Shown piece after piece: positions 53,975 to 62,387 of a stretch of DNA of 64,000 nucleotides. This stretch comes from Pelagibacterium montanilacus (GTDB lineage: Bacteria; Pseudomonadota; Alphaproteobacteria; Rhizobiales; Devosiaceae): the NCBI RefSeq assembly GCF_003992665.1, contig NZ_RZMX01000059.1, forward strand, positions 289,497-353,496, given 5' to 3'. A model generated the notes under the pieces. That model was given only the letters and a program-made list of their open reading frames with translations, was not told the DNA's origin and did not search any database. The translations under genes and the position numbers were made by a program. The first letter of the stretch is position 1, and each line of letters starts with the position of its first letter.

Positions 53975-55351
53975 ATGAGCACGTGGACGCCTGACAGCTG
54001 GAGGACAAAGCCAATCCTGCAGGTCCCGACCTATCCGAGCACCACAGAGCTCGAGGCGGTAGAGGCCCGTCTGTCCTCGTTTCCCCCGCTGGTTTTTGCA
54101 GGCGAGGCCCGTGATCTCAAGGCACATCTCGCCGAGGTCGCAAGGGGAAAGGCCTTCCTTCTCCAGGGTGGTGACTGCGCCGAAAGCTTTGCCGAACACC
54201 ACGCGGACCATATCCGCGATTTCTTCCGCGTCTTTTTGCAGATGGCGGTGGTGCTGACCCATGGCGCCTCAAAGCCCGTGGTCAAGGTCGGCCGCATCGC
54301 TGGCCAGTTCGCCAAGCCGCGCTCGGCGGATACCGAGACCATCGACGGGGTGGAGCTGCCCTCCTACCGTGGCGACATCATCAACGGGATCGACTTCACG
54401 CCCGAAGCGCGGATTCCCGATCCCAACCGCCAGCTCGAAGCGTACCGCCAGTCGGCGGCGACGCTGAACCTGCTGCGCGCGTTTTCCGCAGGCGGCTTTG
54501 CCAATCTCTCGCGCGTCCATGAATGGACCATGGGCTTCATGAAGGATTCCAACTGGTACCCGCGCTATGAAGAGGTTGCCAGGAAGATCGACAACGCCAT
54601 CGAATTCCTGGGAGCACTAGGACTCAACCCCGAAAACACCCCGGTCCTGCGCGAAACCAAGTTCTTCACCTCCCACGAAGCCCTTCTTCTGGGCTACGAG
54701 GAAGCGATGACCCGTCGCGACTCGATCACCAGCGACTGGTACGCGACCTCCGGGCATATGCTCTGGATCGGCGATCGCACGCGCAATCCCGACCATGGGC
54801 ATGTGGAATACTTCTCGGGTATCAAGAACCCGATCGGGGTCAAGTGCGGGCCCTCGCTCACGAGCGAAGACCTCAAGCGCCTGATGGACACGCTCAACCC
54901 CAAGGACGAGGCCGGTCGCCTGACGCTGATCGCCCGGTTCGGGTCGGACAAGGTCGAGGAACACCTGCCGCGGCTGATCGAGACTGTGAAGTCTGAAGGC
55001 CGCACGGTGGTCTGGTGCTGCGATCCCATGCACGGGAACGTCATCAAGGCCTCCTCGGGCTTCAAGACCCGGCCATTCGACCGCATCCTTTCGGAGGTCA
55101 AGCAGTTCTTCGACATCCATCGCCAGATGGGCACCATCGCCGGTGGCGTGCATGTGGAGATGACCGGGCGCGACGTGACCGAGTGCACCGGTGGCGTGTC
55201 GGCGGTGACCGAGGCCACGCTCTCGGATCGCTACCACACCCATTGCGACCCGCGCCTCAATGCCTCCCAGGCATTGGAGCTGGCGTTCCTGATTGCCGAG
55301 GAGATGCAGAGCCAGCGCACGGGAGAGCCCGCGCAGGCGGTCGGGTACTAA
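53975..55351 (+). CDS. aroG: Class II 3-deoxy-7-phosphoheptulonate (DAHP) synthase
   Basis: A 458-residue class II (plant/mycobacterial-type) DAHP synthase, first step of the shikimate pathway, condensing PEP and erythrose 4-phosphate. Motifs: [20 protein letters not shown] near residue 65, [61 protein letters not shown] and CDPMHGN, with the metal-binding Cys, His and Glu in them. The ATG at 53975 is chosen; a GTG lies 12 bases upstream. The leader has a possible control region (53882-53941). A strong hairpin follows the stop. Confidence 0.94.
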   Translation: MSTWTPDSWRTKPILQVPTYPSTTELEAVEARLSSFPPLVFAGEARDLKAHLAEVARGKAFLLQGGDCAESFAEHHADHIRDFFRVFLQMAVVLTHGASKPVVKVGRIAGQFAKPRSADTETIDGVELPSYRGDIINGIDFTPEARIPDPNRQLEAYRQSAATLNLLRAFSAGGFANLSRVHEWTMGFMKDSNWYPRYEEVARKIDNAIEFLGALGLNPENTPVLRETKFFTSHEALLLGYEEAMTRRDSITSDWYATSGHMLWIGDRTRNPDHGHVEYFSGIKNPIGVKCGPSLTSEDLKRLMDTLNPKDEAGRLTLIARFGSDKVEEHLPRLIETVKSEGRTVVWCCDPMHGNVIKASSGFKTRPFDRILSEVKQFFDIHRQMGTIAGGVHVEMTGRDVTECTGGVSAVTEATLSDRYHTHCDPRLNASQALELAFLIAEEMQSQRTGEPAQAVGY

Positions 55352-55386
55352 AGCCCAGCCCACCGGCATTCCGACGATTTCATCGA

Positions 55387-55419
55387 GCGCCCGCGGACCC
55401 GTCCGCGGGCGCTTGTCTT
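55387..55419 (+). terminator. Terminator after the DAHP synthase gene
   Basis: The perfect 12-base arms GCGCCCGCGGAC (55387-55398) and GTCCGCGGGCGC (55401-55412) are followed by TTGTCTTT. It is a strong candidate 36 bases after the stop. Confidence 0.85.
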
Positions 55420-55523
55420 TGTCCAGCCGGGGCATTCCGGCCAGCTTCGCTTTAGCGCGCTGTTAACCCTAACAGGCGCATAAACGGTCTTCTGTTACTG
55501 GTATCCGCGTATCGGAGATGAGC

Positions 55524-56453
55524 ATGGCCCGTATCGTTGTTGCACTGGCGGCAGGCGCCGCGGTCTGTACTGCCGCACTTCCTGCGCTGGCGGCAGACTG
55601 GGGGACCGGAGAGCCGATCTTCAAGCAGGCCTACGCCATCGACCACGAGCCGGCGACCCCGCTCACCTTCGAGGCCGGTCTGCGCTATTTTTACGGGCAG
55701 GGAAGCCACCGCGCCGATTTTGGTGGCGGGGAGACCCACGAGGCCGATGATTCGAGCCATTTCGTCGAGCTGCACGGCCGGATCGACGATGCCGTCACCA
55801 AGACCTACCTGCTCGGCAATCTCGGCTATGCCGCGATCATCGACGGGACCTATAGCGGGCCTACAGGAGGCGAGCAGGAAACCAGTTCGGGCCGCATCGC
55901 CTATGGCAGCGCCGATTTCGGCTACATTCCCTACCAGACCGAGCCTTTGGCGATCGGCGGCTTCGTCGGCTACCAGTACCTCAACGAATCCATAGATATG
56001 GGCCGCTCGGAATTCTACACCAGCTCGGGGGGAGGGGACAGCGAGCCCAACATGCTCGAGGTGCACGGACTGCGTCTGGGCATCACCGGGCAGGCTCGCA
56101 TAAACGACATCTTCGACATACGAGTCGACGCCGCCGCCATTCCCTACGCCGCGCTGAACGGCACCTACGGCGCGTTCGGCCCGGGCGTGAACGGCACCGA
56201 TCCGGGACAGGGGTCGGCGGCCACCATCACCGGGCACCTCTATGGCGGATCGCTCGAGGCCATGGTCGGGGTGCAGGCCACCGAGAACATCATGATCAGG
56301 GCCGGCGCGCGGGGCTACTATCTGACCGGCCCCACCGAAACCTATTACGAGCGGCGCGATGCTGACGGCGACAACGCGCAAGGCTTTGTCCGCGAGGGCG
56401 AGATCGAGCTGATGCGCTGGGGTCCTGTCATCGAGCTGACCGGCACGTTCTGA
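55524..56453 (+). CDS. Outer-membrane beta-barrel protein
   Basis: A 309-residue secreted protein. The signal peptide MARIVVALAAGAAVCTAALPALA precedes about ten predicted amphipathic strands with alternating aromatic residues (FEAGLRYFYG, GGFVGYQYL, RAGARGYYLTG). It ends VIELTGTF, whose terminal Phe is the usual barrel insertion signal. The ATG at 55524 with GGAG 8 bases upstream is preferred to the ATG at 55518. It is a single gene between two terminators. A porin or structural role is possible; no specific family was recognised. Confidence 0.8.
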   Translation: MARIVVALAAGAAVCTAALPALAADWGTGEPIFKQAYAIDHEPATPLTFEAGLRYFYGQGSHRADFGGGETHEADDSSHFVELHGRIDDAVTKTYLLGNLGYAAIIDGTYSGPTGGEQETSSGRIAYGSADFGYIPYQTEPLAIGGFVGYQYLNESIDMGRSEFYTSSGGGDSEPNMLEVHGLRLGITGQARINDIFDIRVDAAAIPYAALNGTYGAFGPGVNGTDPGQGSAATITGHLYGGSLEAMVGVQATENIMIRAGARGYYLTGPTETYYERRDADGDNAQGFVREGEIELMRWGPVIELTGTF

Positions 56454-56474
56454 CCGATCTTCCATGATCCGTGG

Positions 56475-56502
56475 AAGGGCTGGCCATGTGCCGGCCCTTT
56501 TT
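56475..56502 (+). terminator. Rho-independent terminator after the barrel gene
   Basis: The arms AGGGCTGGC (56476-56484) and GCCGGCCCT (56490-56498) form a 9-base stem with one G-U pair around CATGT, and an outer A-T pair, followed by a T-run (TTTT). It is 22 bases after the stop. Confidence 0.88.
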
Positions 56503-56600
56503 GTTTGGCCCGCAGCAATGGCGAGGGGCCGACGCTTGCCCCGGGCAGTGGCTCAAGATAAGTCTTGCGCCGCCTTGTATCGCCAATGGACATTTGCCCC

Positions 56601-58271
56601 GTGACAGATCGACTCCGCATCGCGCTGGCCCAGCTCAATCCCAAAGTGGGGGCCATCTCGGCCAATCTCGAGCGTGGCCGGACGGCCATCGCCGCCGCCG
56701 AGGCCGAGGGCGCCGACATCCTGATGTTCACGGAACTGTTCCTCACCGGCTATTTCCCCGAGGACCTCCTGTTCAAGCGCCAGTTCGTCACAGAGGCCAT
56801 GCAGGCGGCCAAAACGCTGGCCCGGGAAACGGCGGGCCGAGAAGTGTCCGTGCTGCTGCCCACCATCTGGTCGGTCGATGGCAAGCTCTTCAATTCGGTG
56901 CTCCTGATCGAGGACGGCGCGATCATCGACCGGCGCGACAAGGTCGAGCTGCCCAATAACGACGTCTTCTACGAAGCCCGCTATTTCACGCCCGGCGCCT
57001 TGCCCGAGCCTATGACCATCAAGGGGCTTTCGGTCGGCGTGCCCATCTGCGAGGACGTCTGGCACGAGCGGGTCTGCGCCCATCTTGCGGCAGCCGGTTC
57101 GGAAATCCTGCTGTGCCCCAACGGCTCGCCCTACTGGCGCAACAAGCAGCGCCTGCGCATCGAACTCGTGCGCGACCGCGTGGCGAGCAGCGGCCTGCCG
57201 CTTCTCTATCTCAATCAGGTCGGCGGACAGGACGAACTGGTCTTTGACGGCGCGTCCTTCGGGGTCAATCCGGACGGCTCGCTCGCCTTCCAGGGCAAGA
57301 GCTTTGTCGAGGACATGGTCCTCTCGGACTGGGAAAAGGGCGAGAAGGGCTGGCATTGCGCGGCCGGTCGGGTCACCGATCTCGTGCCGATCAACGAGGC
57401 GCCCTGGCATGCGGCGATGCTTGGCCTGCGCGATTACGTGGAAAAGAACGGATTCACCAAGGTTGTCCTCGGCCTTTCGGGCGGCATCGACTCGGCGATC
57501 GTGGCCGCCATCGCCGTCGATGCCATCGGCGCCGAGAACGTGCACTGCATCATGCTGCCCTATCGCTACACCTCCCAGGAGAGCCTGCGCGACGCAAAGG
57601 CCTGCGCCCAGACCCTCGGGGTGCGCTATGACATCGTGCCCATCGGCGGCCCCGTCGAGGCGGCCAACGATGCGCTGGGCGGGCTGTTTGCCGGCCTCGA
57701 ACCCGACATCACCGAGGAAAACCTGCAGTCGCGCATGCGCGGAACCATCCTGATGGCGGTGTCCAACAAGCTCGGTGCGCTGCTCATAACCACGGGCAAC
57801 AAGTCCGAGATTGCCGTGGGTTATGCCACGATCTATGGCGACATGAACGGCGCCTACAATCCCATCAAGGACATGCTCAAGACTCAGGTTTACGAGCTGG
57901 CCGCATGGCGCAATTCCTACCAGCCGACCGATGTGCGGGGCCCCGCGGGCATCGTCATCCCGCCCGAGATCATCACCAAGGCCCCGAGCGCCGAGTTGCG
58001 CCCCGATCAGACCGACCAGGATTCGCTGCCCCCCTACGCGGTGCTGGACGCCATCATCGAAGGGCTGATCGAGGAGGAAGCCTCGATCGCCGATCTGGTG
58101 GCGCGCGGCTTTGAGCAAGATCTGGTGCGCCGGGTCGAGCGCCTGATCTACATCGCCGAATTCAAGCGCCGTCAGGCCGCGCCCGGCCCCAAGATCAGCG
58201 CCAAGGCATTCGGCATCGGACGCAAATACCCGATCACGTCGGGCTACCGCGACGGGAGCATCGCGCGATGA
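56601..58271 (+). CDS. nadE: Glutamine-dependent NAD+ synthetase
   Basis: A 556-residue two-domain enzyme for the last step of NAD+ synthesis. The N-terminal nitrilase-type glutaminase has the triad Glu (TELFLTGYFPEDLL), Lys (RRDKVELPNND) and Cys (GVPICEDVWHE). The C-terminal synthetase has the P-loop VLGLSGGIDSAIVAAIAVDA and TTGNKSEIAVGYATIYGDM. The GTG at 56601 (MTDRLRIALAQ) gives the usual N-terminus; ATG 56586 is possible; neither has a clear SD. The stop overlaps the ATG of gltX (ATGA). Confidence 0.93.
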   Translation: MTDRLRIALAQLNPKVGAISANLERGRTAIAAAEAEGADILMFTELFLTGYFPEDLLFKRQFVTEAMQAAKTLARETAGREVSVLLPTIWSVDGKLFNSVLLIEDGAIIDRRDKVELPNNDVFYEARYFTPGALPEPMTIKGLSVGVPICEDVWHERVCAHLAAAGSEILLCPNGSPYWRNKQRLRIELVRDRVASSGLPLLYLNQVGGQDELVFDGASFGVNPDGSLAFQGKSFVEDMVLSDWEKGEKGWHCAAGRVTDLVPINEAPWHAAMLGLRDYVEKNGFTKVVLGLSGGIDSAIVAAIAVDAIGAENVHCIMLPYRYTSQESLRDAKACAQTLGVRYDIVPIGGPVEAANDALGGLFAGLEPDITEENLQSRMRGTILMAVSNKLGALLITTGNKSEIAVGYATIYGDMNGAYNPIKDMLKTQVYELAAWRNSYQPTDVRGPAGIVIPPEIITKAPSAELRPDQTDQDSLPPYAVLDAIIEGLIEEEASIADLVARGFEQDLVRRVERLIYIAEFKRRQAAPGPKISAKAFGIGRKYPITSGYRDGSIAR

Positions 58272-59596
58272 GTGTCGTCGTCCGCTATGCTCCGTCCCCG
58301 ACCGGCAAACTCCATCCGGGCAATGCCCGGCCCGCGATCCTCAATTGGCTGTTCGCGCGCCGCCATGCCGGCAGCTTCATCCTGCGGTTCGACGATACCG
58401 ATACGGCCCGCTCCACCGAGGCTTTCGCCCGGGGCATCGAGGCTGACCTCGATTGGCTCGGCATCGTGCCCGACCGTACGGTGCGCCAGTCCGACCGCGT
58501 CGCGCTCCACGACGCGGCCCGCGACCGGCTGATTGCCGATGGCCGGCTCTACCCGTGCTATGAAACCGCCGACGAGCTCGACCGCAAGCGCAAGCGCGCC
58601 CGTGCGCTGGGCCGCCCGCCCATTTACGACCGCGCGGCGCTGGCGCTGACGGCAGAGGATCGGGAACGCCTCGAAGCGGAGGGCCGCAGGCCGCACTGGC
58701 GATTCCGGCTCGAGGGCAGGGCGGTGACCTTCACCGATCTGGTGCGCGGCGAGCAGACCGTGAACACCGATGCCATGTCCGATCCCGTTCTGGTGCGCGA
58801 GGACGGCAGCTATCTCTATACGCTCCCCTCGGTCGTCGACGACATGGAGCTCGGCGTCACCCATGTCATTCGTGGCGAAGATCACGTCTCCAACACCGGC
58901 GCCCAGATCGAGCTGTTCGAGGCGTTGGGCGGCACCGTGCCGGTCTTTGCGCACCACAACCTCCTCACCGATTCTGAAGGGCAGGGGTTTTCCAAGCGCC
59001 TGGGCTCGCTCTCGCTCGAGGACCTGCGCGCCCAGGGCTATGAGGCGCTGGCCGTCGCGATCATGGCTTCTGTCACCGGAACCAGCCTGCCGGTCGAACC
59101 CTATGAGAGCCTCGACGCCATCGCCGAGAAGCTCGATTTCTCGATGATTTCCCACGGCGCCGCGCGCTTCGATCTCAACGAACTGGCGGGCCTCAACGCC
59201 CGCATGCTGCACACGATGAGCTTCGAAGTTGCAAGAGATCGCCTTGCGCGTTTCGGTGTCGACAGCGAGGAGATGTGGCTCGCCCTGCGCCCCAACATCA
59301 TCCGTCTGCCCGAGATCGCAGACCTCGCGACCCTCGTGTCCGGTCCCGTGACTCCCGTCGTCGCCGACGAGGATCGCGAGTTCATCGCCGAGGCCCGGGA
59401 CGCACTTCCGCCCGAGCCCTGGGACGAGAGCACCTGGAAAAGCTGGACCGACGCGCTCAAGGCCCGTACCGGGCGCAAGGGCAAAGGGTTGTTCCTGCCG
59501 CTGCGGCTGGCGTTGACGGGCCGGGCCGATGGCCCTGAACTCAGGACGCTTCTTCCGCTTGTGGGACGTAAGGCGTCTGCGGACCGACTATCCTGA
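58268..59596 (+). CDS. gltX: Glutamate-tRNA ligase, short GluRS2-type
   Basis: A 442-residue class I aminoacyl-tRNA synthetase. The HIGH region is APSPTGKLHPGNARPAILNW, the KMSKS equivalent is FSKRLGSLSLEDL, and VVDDMELGVTHVIRGEDHVSN lies between. Alphaproteobacteria often have two GluRS; the short form like this may charge tRNA-Gln with glutamate for the amidotransferase route, which cannot be told from sequence alone. Its ATG overlaps the nadE stop. Its last 56 bases overlap the end of the convergent DUF2865 gene. Confidence 0.92.
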   Translation: MSVVVRYAPSPTGKLHPGNARPAILNWLFARRHAGSFILRFDDTDTARSTEAFARGIEADLDWLGIVPDRTVRQSDRVALHDAARDRLIADGRLYPCYETADELDRKRKRARALGRPPIYDRAALALTAEDRERLEAEGRRPHWRFRLEGRAVTFTDLVRGEQTVNTDAMSDPVLVREDGSYLYTLPSVVDDMELGVTHVIRGEDHVSNTGAQIELFEALGGTVPVFAHHNLLTDSEGQGFSKRLGSLSLEDLRAQGYEALAVAIMASVTGTSLPVEPYESLDAIAEKLDFSMISHGAARFDLNELAGLNARMLHTMSFEVARDRLARFGVDSEEMWLALRPNIIRLPEIADLATLVSGPVTPVVADEDREFIAEARDALPPEPWDESTWKSWTDALKARTGRKGKGLFLPLRLALTGRADGPELRTLLPLVGRKASADRLS

Positions 59597-60494
59597 CCGG
59601 CCGATCCCCGAAATGGACGATGTTGAGCTCGGTAGGCTCGCCGACTGCCTCGCCGGTCGCGGCGGCAGAAGCGCTGGCTTCGGCCTGACGGGGGTCGCGG
59701 CGCGGTAGGGGCACGTCGGCCGTCTCGAAGGGCAGAACCGCTTCCGATTGCCCCGGCTGGCCGGAAAACGCGACCATCTCGGTCTCGGGGCGCCTGCACG
59801 AGCAGGACTTGTCGACGCGTTCGCGGTACAGGAACGCGTAGGGCGCTGAGCGATAGGGCGCCCCCGACAGCGAGATCATGTCCTCGGGCTGTTCGCCGGG
59901 ATTGCGATACGAGAACAACAGCACGTCGCTGCCCGGGCACATCTCGTGGCACCTGATCGCGTCCTGGTTGACGTGTTCGTCGGTCGTGGAAAAGCTGATC
60001 GGCCAGAAAAAGCCGTCGCAGGTCCGCACGCACACCGTGCGCCGGGTCTGGCGGGTCGGGGCCGGTGCCGGCTGACCATAATCAAACCCCGGTTGAGCAT
60101 TCTGGCCGGGCATGGGGCCGAACATCCGGTCCAGCCAGTCGCCCGGGCGCGCCTGCTGGCGCTGCTGGCCACCACCGGCGCCGCAGTTGAACCGGTTGAA
60201 GTCCGAGATGAATGCCGCGCGCTGCTGGGTGAGGTTCTGCCCCACCATCGAGCGGCTCTGCGGATTGCCCGAATTGTGCGCCCTGAAGGTTGGGTCGGCC
60301 TCTATGTCGCGGATCATCGAGGCGAGTTCGGTGCACGCGTCGACCTGCGCTTGCGCCGGCTGGATCGCCGACACGGCGAGCCCACCGAACGCCAGAAGGC
60401 CGAGCGTCAGCCTTCTGGCCCATAGAGAAATCGCTTGCGCCTGATTCATCACATCCGCTACCCGTGGGCCAGACAAACGCGCCCGGCCATTCAT
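59541..60494 (-). CDS. DUF2865 periplasmic protein
   Basis: A 317-residue secreted protein. The signal-like segment RRLTLGLLAFGGLAVSAIQP ends near AQAQ. The core has the cysteine-rich DUF2865 pattern VCVRTCDGFFWPISFSTTD, then CHEMCPGSDVLLFSYRNPGE and SCSCRRPE. A Gln-rich linker (GGGQQRQQARPGD) and an Ala-rich C-terminal part are likely disordered. The family is common in rhizobia, with no known function. Start 60494 with GGGGGA upstream, or ATG 60449, is preferred to the frame start at 60635. The 3' end overlaps gltX. Confidence 0.8.
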   Translation of the reverse strand: MNGRARLSGPRVADVMNQAQAISLWARRLTLGLLAFGGLAVSAIQPAQAQVDACTELASMIRDIEADPTFRAHNSGNPQSRSMVGQNLTQQRAAFISDFNRFNCGAGGGQQRQQARPGDWLDRMFGPMPGQNAQPGFDYGQPAPAPTRQTRRTVCVRTCDGFFWPISFSTTDEHVNQDAIRCHEMCPGSDVLLFSYRNPGEQPEDMISLSGAPYRSAPYAFLYRERVDKSCSCRRPETEMVAFSGQPGQSEAVLPFETADVPLPRRDPRQAEASASAAATGEAVGEPTELNIVHFGDRPVRIVGPQTPYVPQAEEAS

Positions 60495-60593
60495 CGATCC
60501 CCCAGCCGAGGAATAATAATCCAGGCGCGGTATGCACCGTCTTAACGTTACGCGAACCCCTGTCAGGTGAATTGTCCCCATGAGACTCGTTGC

Positions 60594-61601
60594 ATGAAAC
60601 TCGCGAGCCTGCGCAATGGACGGCCAGACGGGCATCTGGTCATCGTGTCGAGCGACCTTACCCGCTTCGTCTCGGCTGGTCGCATCGCGTCCACCCTGCA
60701 GTCGGCGCTCGATGACTGGCAGCGCTGCGCGCCCATTCTCGGCGCCGTCGCAGCCCAGCTAGACCGGCGCGAGATCGCCGGTATGCCGTTCAATCCCGCC
60801 GAGGCGCTTGCGCCACTGCCCAGGGCGTATCAGTGGATCGACGGCTCGGGCTACATGGTCCATCTCGATCGCGTGCGCTCTCTCAAGGGCAGCCGCGATC
60901 AGGGCCTGCAGGACGAACGGCCCATCATGTACCAGGGCGGCTCGGACACCCTTTCAGGCCCGCAGGCGCCCATGCTGGTTCCGTCCGACGAACTGGCCGT
61001 GGATTTCGAGGCCGAGATCGCCGTGGTTCTCTCCCGCGTGCCCATGAAGGCAACGCGCGAGGAAGCGGCCGCCGCCATCCGTCTCGTGGGTGTGTGCAAC
61101 GACGTTTCGCTGCGCCGGCTTGTCGCTGCCGACCTTGAGGAGGGATTCGGCTTTTTCCACTCCAAGCCCTCGACCAGTTTTGCGCCTGTGTTCGTCACGC
61201 CCGAAGCGCTGGGCCATTGCTGGCGCGACAACCGTCTGCATCTGGCTCTGCGCGCCCATGTCAACGACAGCCTCTATGGTCAGCCCAATGCCGGGCGAGA
61301 TGTGCGCTTCGACTTCGTCGACCTGATCGTGGAAGCCTCGCGCACGCGCGAATTGTCCACCGGCACCATCATCGGATCGGGCACCGTGGCCAATGCCCAT
61401 GACGACATGCTGCCGCTCAAGCGTGGCGGCGTGGGCTTTGGCTGCATTGCCGAGGCGCGGGTGGTCGAAAAGCTCAAGATTGGCAAGGCGCGCACCCCCT
61501 TCCTCAAGGCAGGGGACCGGGTGCGCATCGATGCGGTCGACGCCGATGGCCGCTCGGTTTTCGGCGCTATCGATCAGACGGTCACCGTCCACAAGAGGTG
61601 A
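60594..61601 (+). CDS. Fumarylacetoacetate hydrolase family protein
   Basis: A 335-residue FAH-fold hydrolase. The metal-binding acidic motif VDFEAEIAVVL lies near residue 142, FFHSKPSTSFAPVFVTPE near 186, and GSGTVANAHDD near 262. FAH enzymes cleave carbon-carbon bonds of diketo acids in aromatic and other catabolic routes. A ~100-residue N-terminal domain precedes the catalytic part. No other tyrosine or homogentisate genes are nearby, so the substrate is open. It is divergent from the DUF2865 gene; ATG 60594 is preferred to 60567. Confidence 0.87.
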   Translation: MKLASLRNGRPDGHLVIVSSDLTRFVSAGRIASTLQSALDDWQRCAPILGAVAAQLDRREIAGMPFNPAEALAPLPRAYQWIDGSGYMVHLDRVRSLKGSRDQGLQDERPIMYQGGSDTLSGPQAPMLVPSDELAVDFEAEIAVVLSRVPMKATREEAAAAIRLVGVCNDVSLRRLVAADLEEGFGFFHSKPSTSFAPVFVTPEALGHCWRDNRLHLALRAHVNDSLYGQPNAGRDVRFDFVDLIVEASRTRELSTGTIIGSGTVANAHDDMLPLKRGGVGFGCIAEARVVEKLKIGKARTPFLKAGDRVRIDAVDADGRSVFGAIDQTVTVHKR

Positions 61602-61708
61602 GCTAAACTTTGCGTGAGCGGCTTGGTGCCCCACGCGCTCCATGCGACGCTCTGTCTCACTTGTCCGGTTGCCGATGCGCCGGCGACCTTGAGGGACACA
61701 ACGCGCCG

Positions 61709-62137
61709 ATGAGCAGAAAACCGAAAATCTGGACGCTGGTTCTGGCGGCATCACTGGCCATAGGCGCTGGCTCGCCGGTGCTTTCCCAGGGCGAGGACGA
61801 AGTCGCCCAGCGGACGGAGCTGATGCGGTCGAACGGGATGACCCTGCGCGGCGCGGCGGACGCAACGGGCCAGGATGCCGTTGTCGCAGCGCAGACCTTC
61901 GTCGAGAATTTCACGATCCTGCCCAATCTTTTCGAGAACCCCGAGACGCTCGGCGAAACGCTGCCGGCCGCGTTCGAGAATCGCGAGGCCTTCCTGGCCC
62001 TCTTCGACGATGCGCTGGTTGCGGCCGAAGCCGCGCTCGCTGCTGCCGATGTGGCCGATCAGGAAGGATACGTCGCCAACATCAGTGCCGTGGGAGCGAC
62101 ATGCAGAGCCTGCCACGGTCAGTTCCGGGCCGACTGA
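61709..62137 (+). CDS. Cytochrome c' family protein
   Basis: A 142-residue periplasmic heme protein. The signal peptide IWTLVLAASLAIGAGSPVLS precedes a four-helix-bundle domain with LMRSNGMTLRGAAD, and the heme attachment motif CRACHGQF sits at the C-terminus as in cytochrome c'. Such proteins bind NO and protect against nitrosative stress, or carry electrons. Heme attachment would need the Ccm system encoded in this window. The start at 61709 has GAGGGA 11 bases upstream. A terminator follows at 62170-62199. Confidence 0.87.
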   Translation: MSRKPKIWTLVLAASLAIGAGSPVLSQGEDEVAQRTELMRSNGMTLRGAADATGQDAVVAAQTFVENFTILPNLFENPETLGETLPAAFENREAFLALFDDALVAAEAALAAADVADQEGYVANISAVGATCRACHGQFRAD

Positions 62138-62169
62138 CCCGGAACGCGCTTCTCCAAAGTGCGTCATGG

Positions 62170-62199
62170 CGGGCGGCGCTCAGGTGCCGCCCGTTTCTT
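62170..62199 (+). terminator. Terminator after the cytochrome c' gene
   Basis: The arms CGGGCGGC (62170-62177) and GCCGCCCG (62186-62193) flank an 8-base loop and are followed by TTTCTT. It is 32 bases after the stop. Confidence 0.85.
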
Positions 62200-62243
62200 A
62201 TTGCCGCTTGATTTCGCGTGCGCGAGCGTCCATGGTGCGCGCC

Positions 62244-62294
62244 ATGAAAACCATGACCCCGATCTGCATCATCGGCTGCATCATTATCCGCTAA
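62244..62294 (+). promoter_or_regulatory. Candidate leader ORF before cysS
   Basis: A 16-codon frame, MKTMTPICIIGCIIIR, with two Cys and six Ile codons ends 93 bases before the cysS start. Its first 9 bases ATGAAAACC pair perfectly with GGTTTTCAT at 62312-62320, so its start could be masked. TGCATCAT occurs twice inside it. No clear SD is seen. Control of cysS by cysteine or isoleucine supply is speculation. Confidence 0.3.
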
Positions 62295-62387
62295 CCACTC
62301 GTTGGCGGCGCGGTTTTCATCATCCAGACATCAGGATTGGACCCGCTGCCGGAGCGATCATTTCTGGCTGAGGGATTGACCATTCAC

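Noticed and set aside
62141..62165. EcfG-like motif GGAAC-N16-CGTC after the cytochrome c' gene
   Set aside because: Its start point would fall inside the terminator hairpin, with no gene suitably placed; likely chance.
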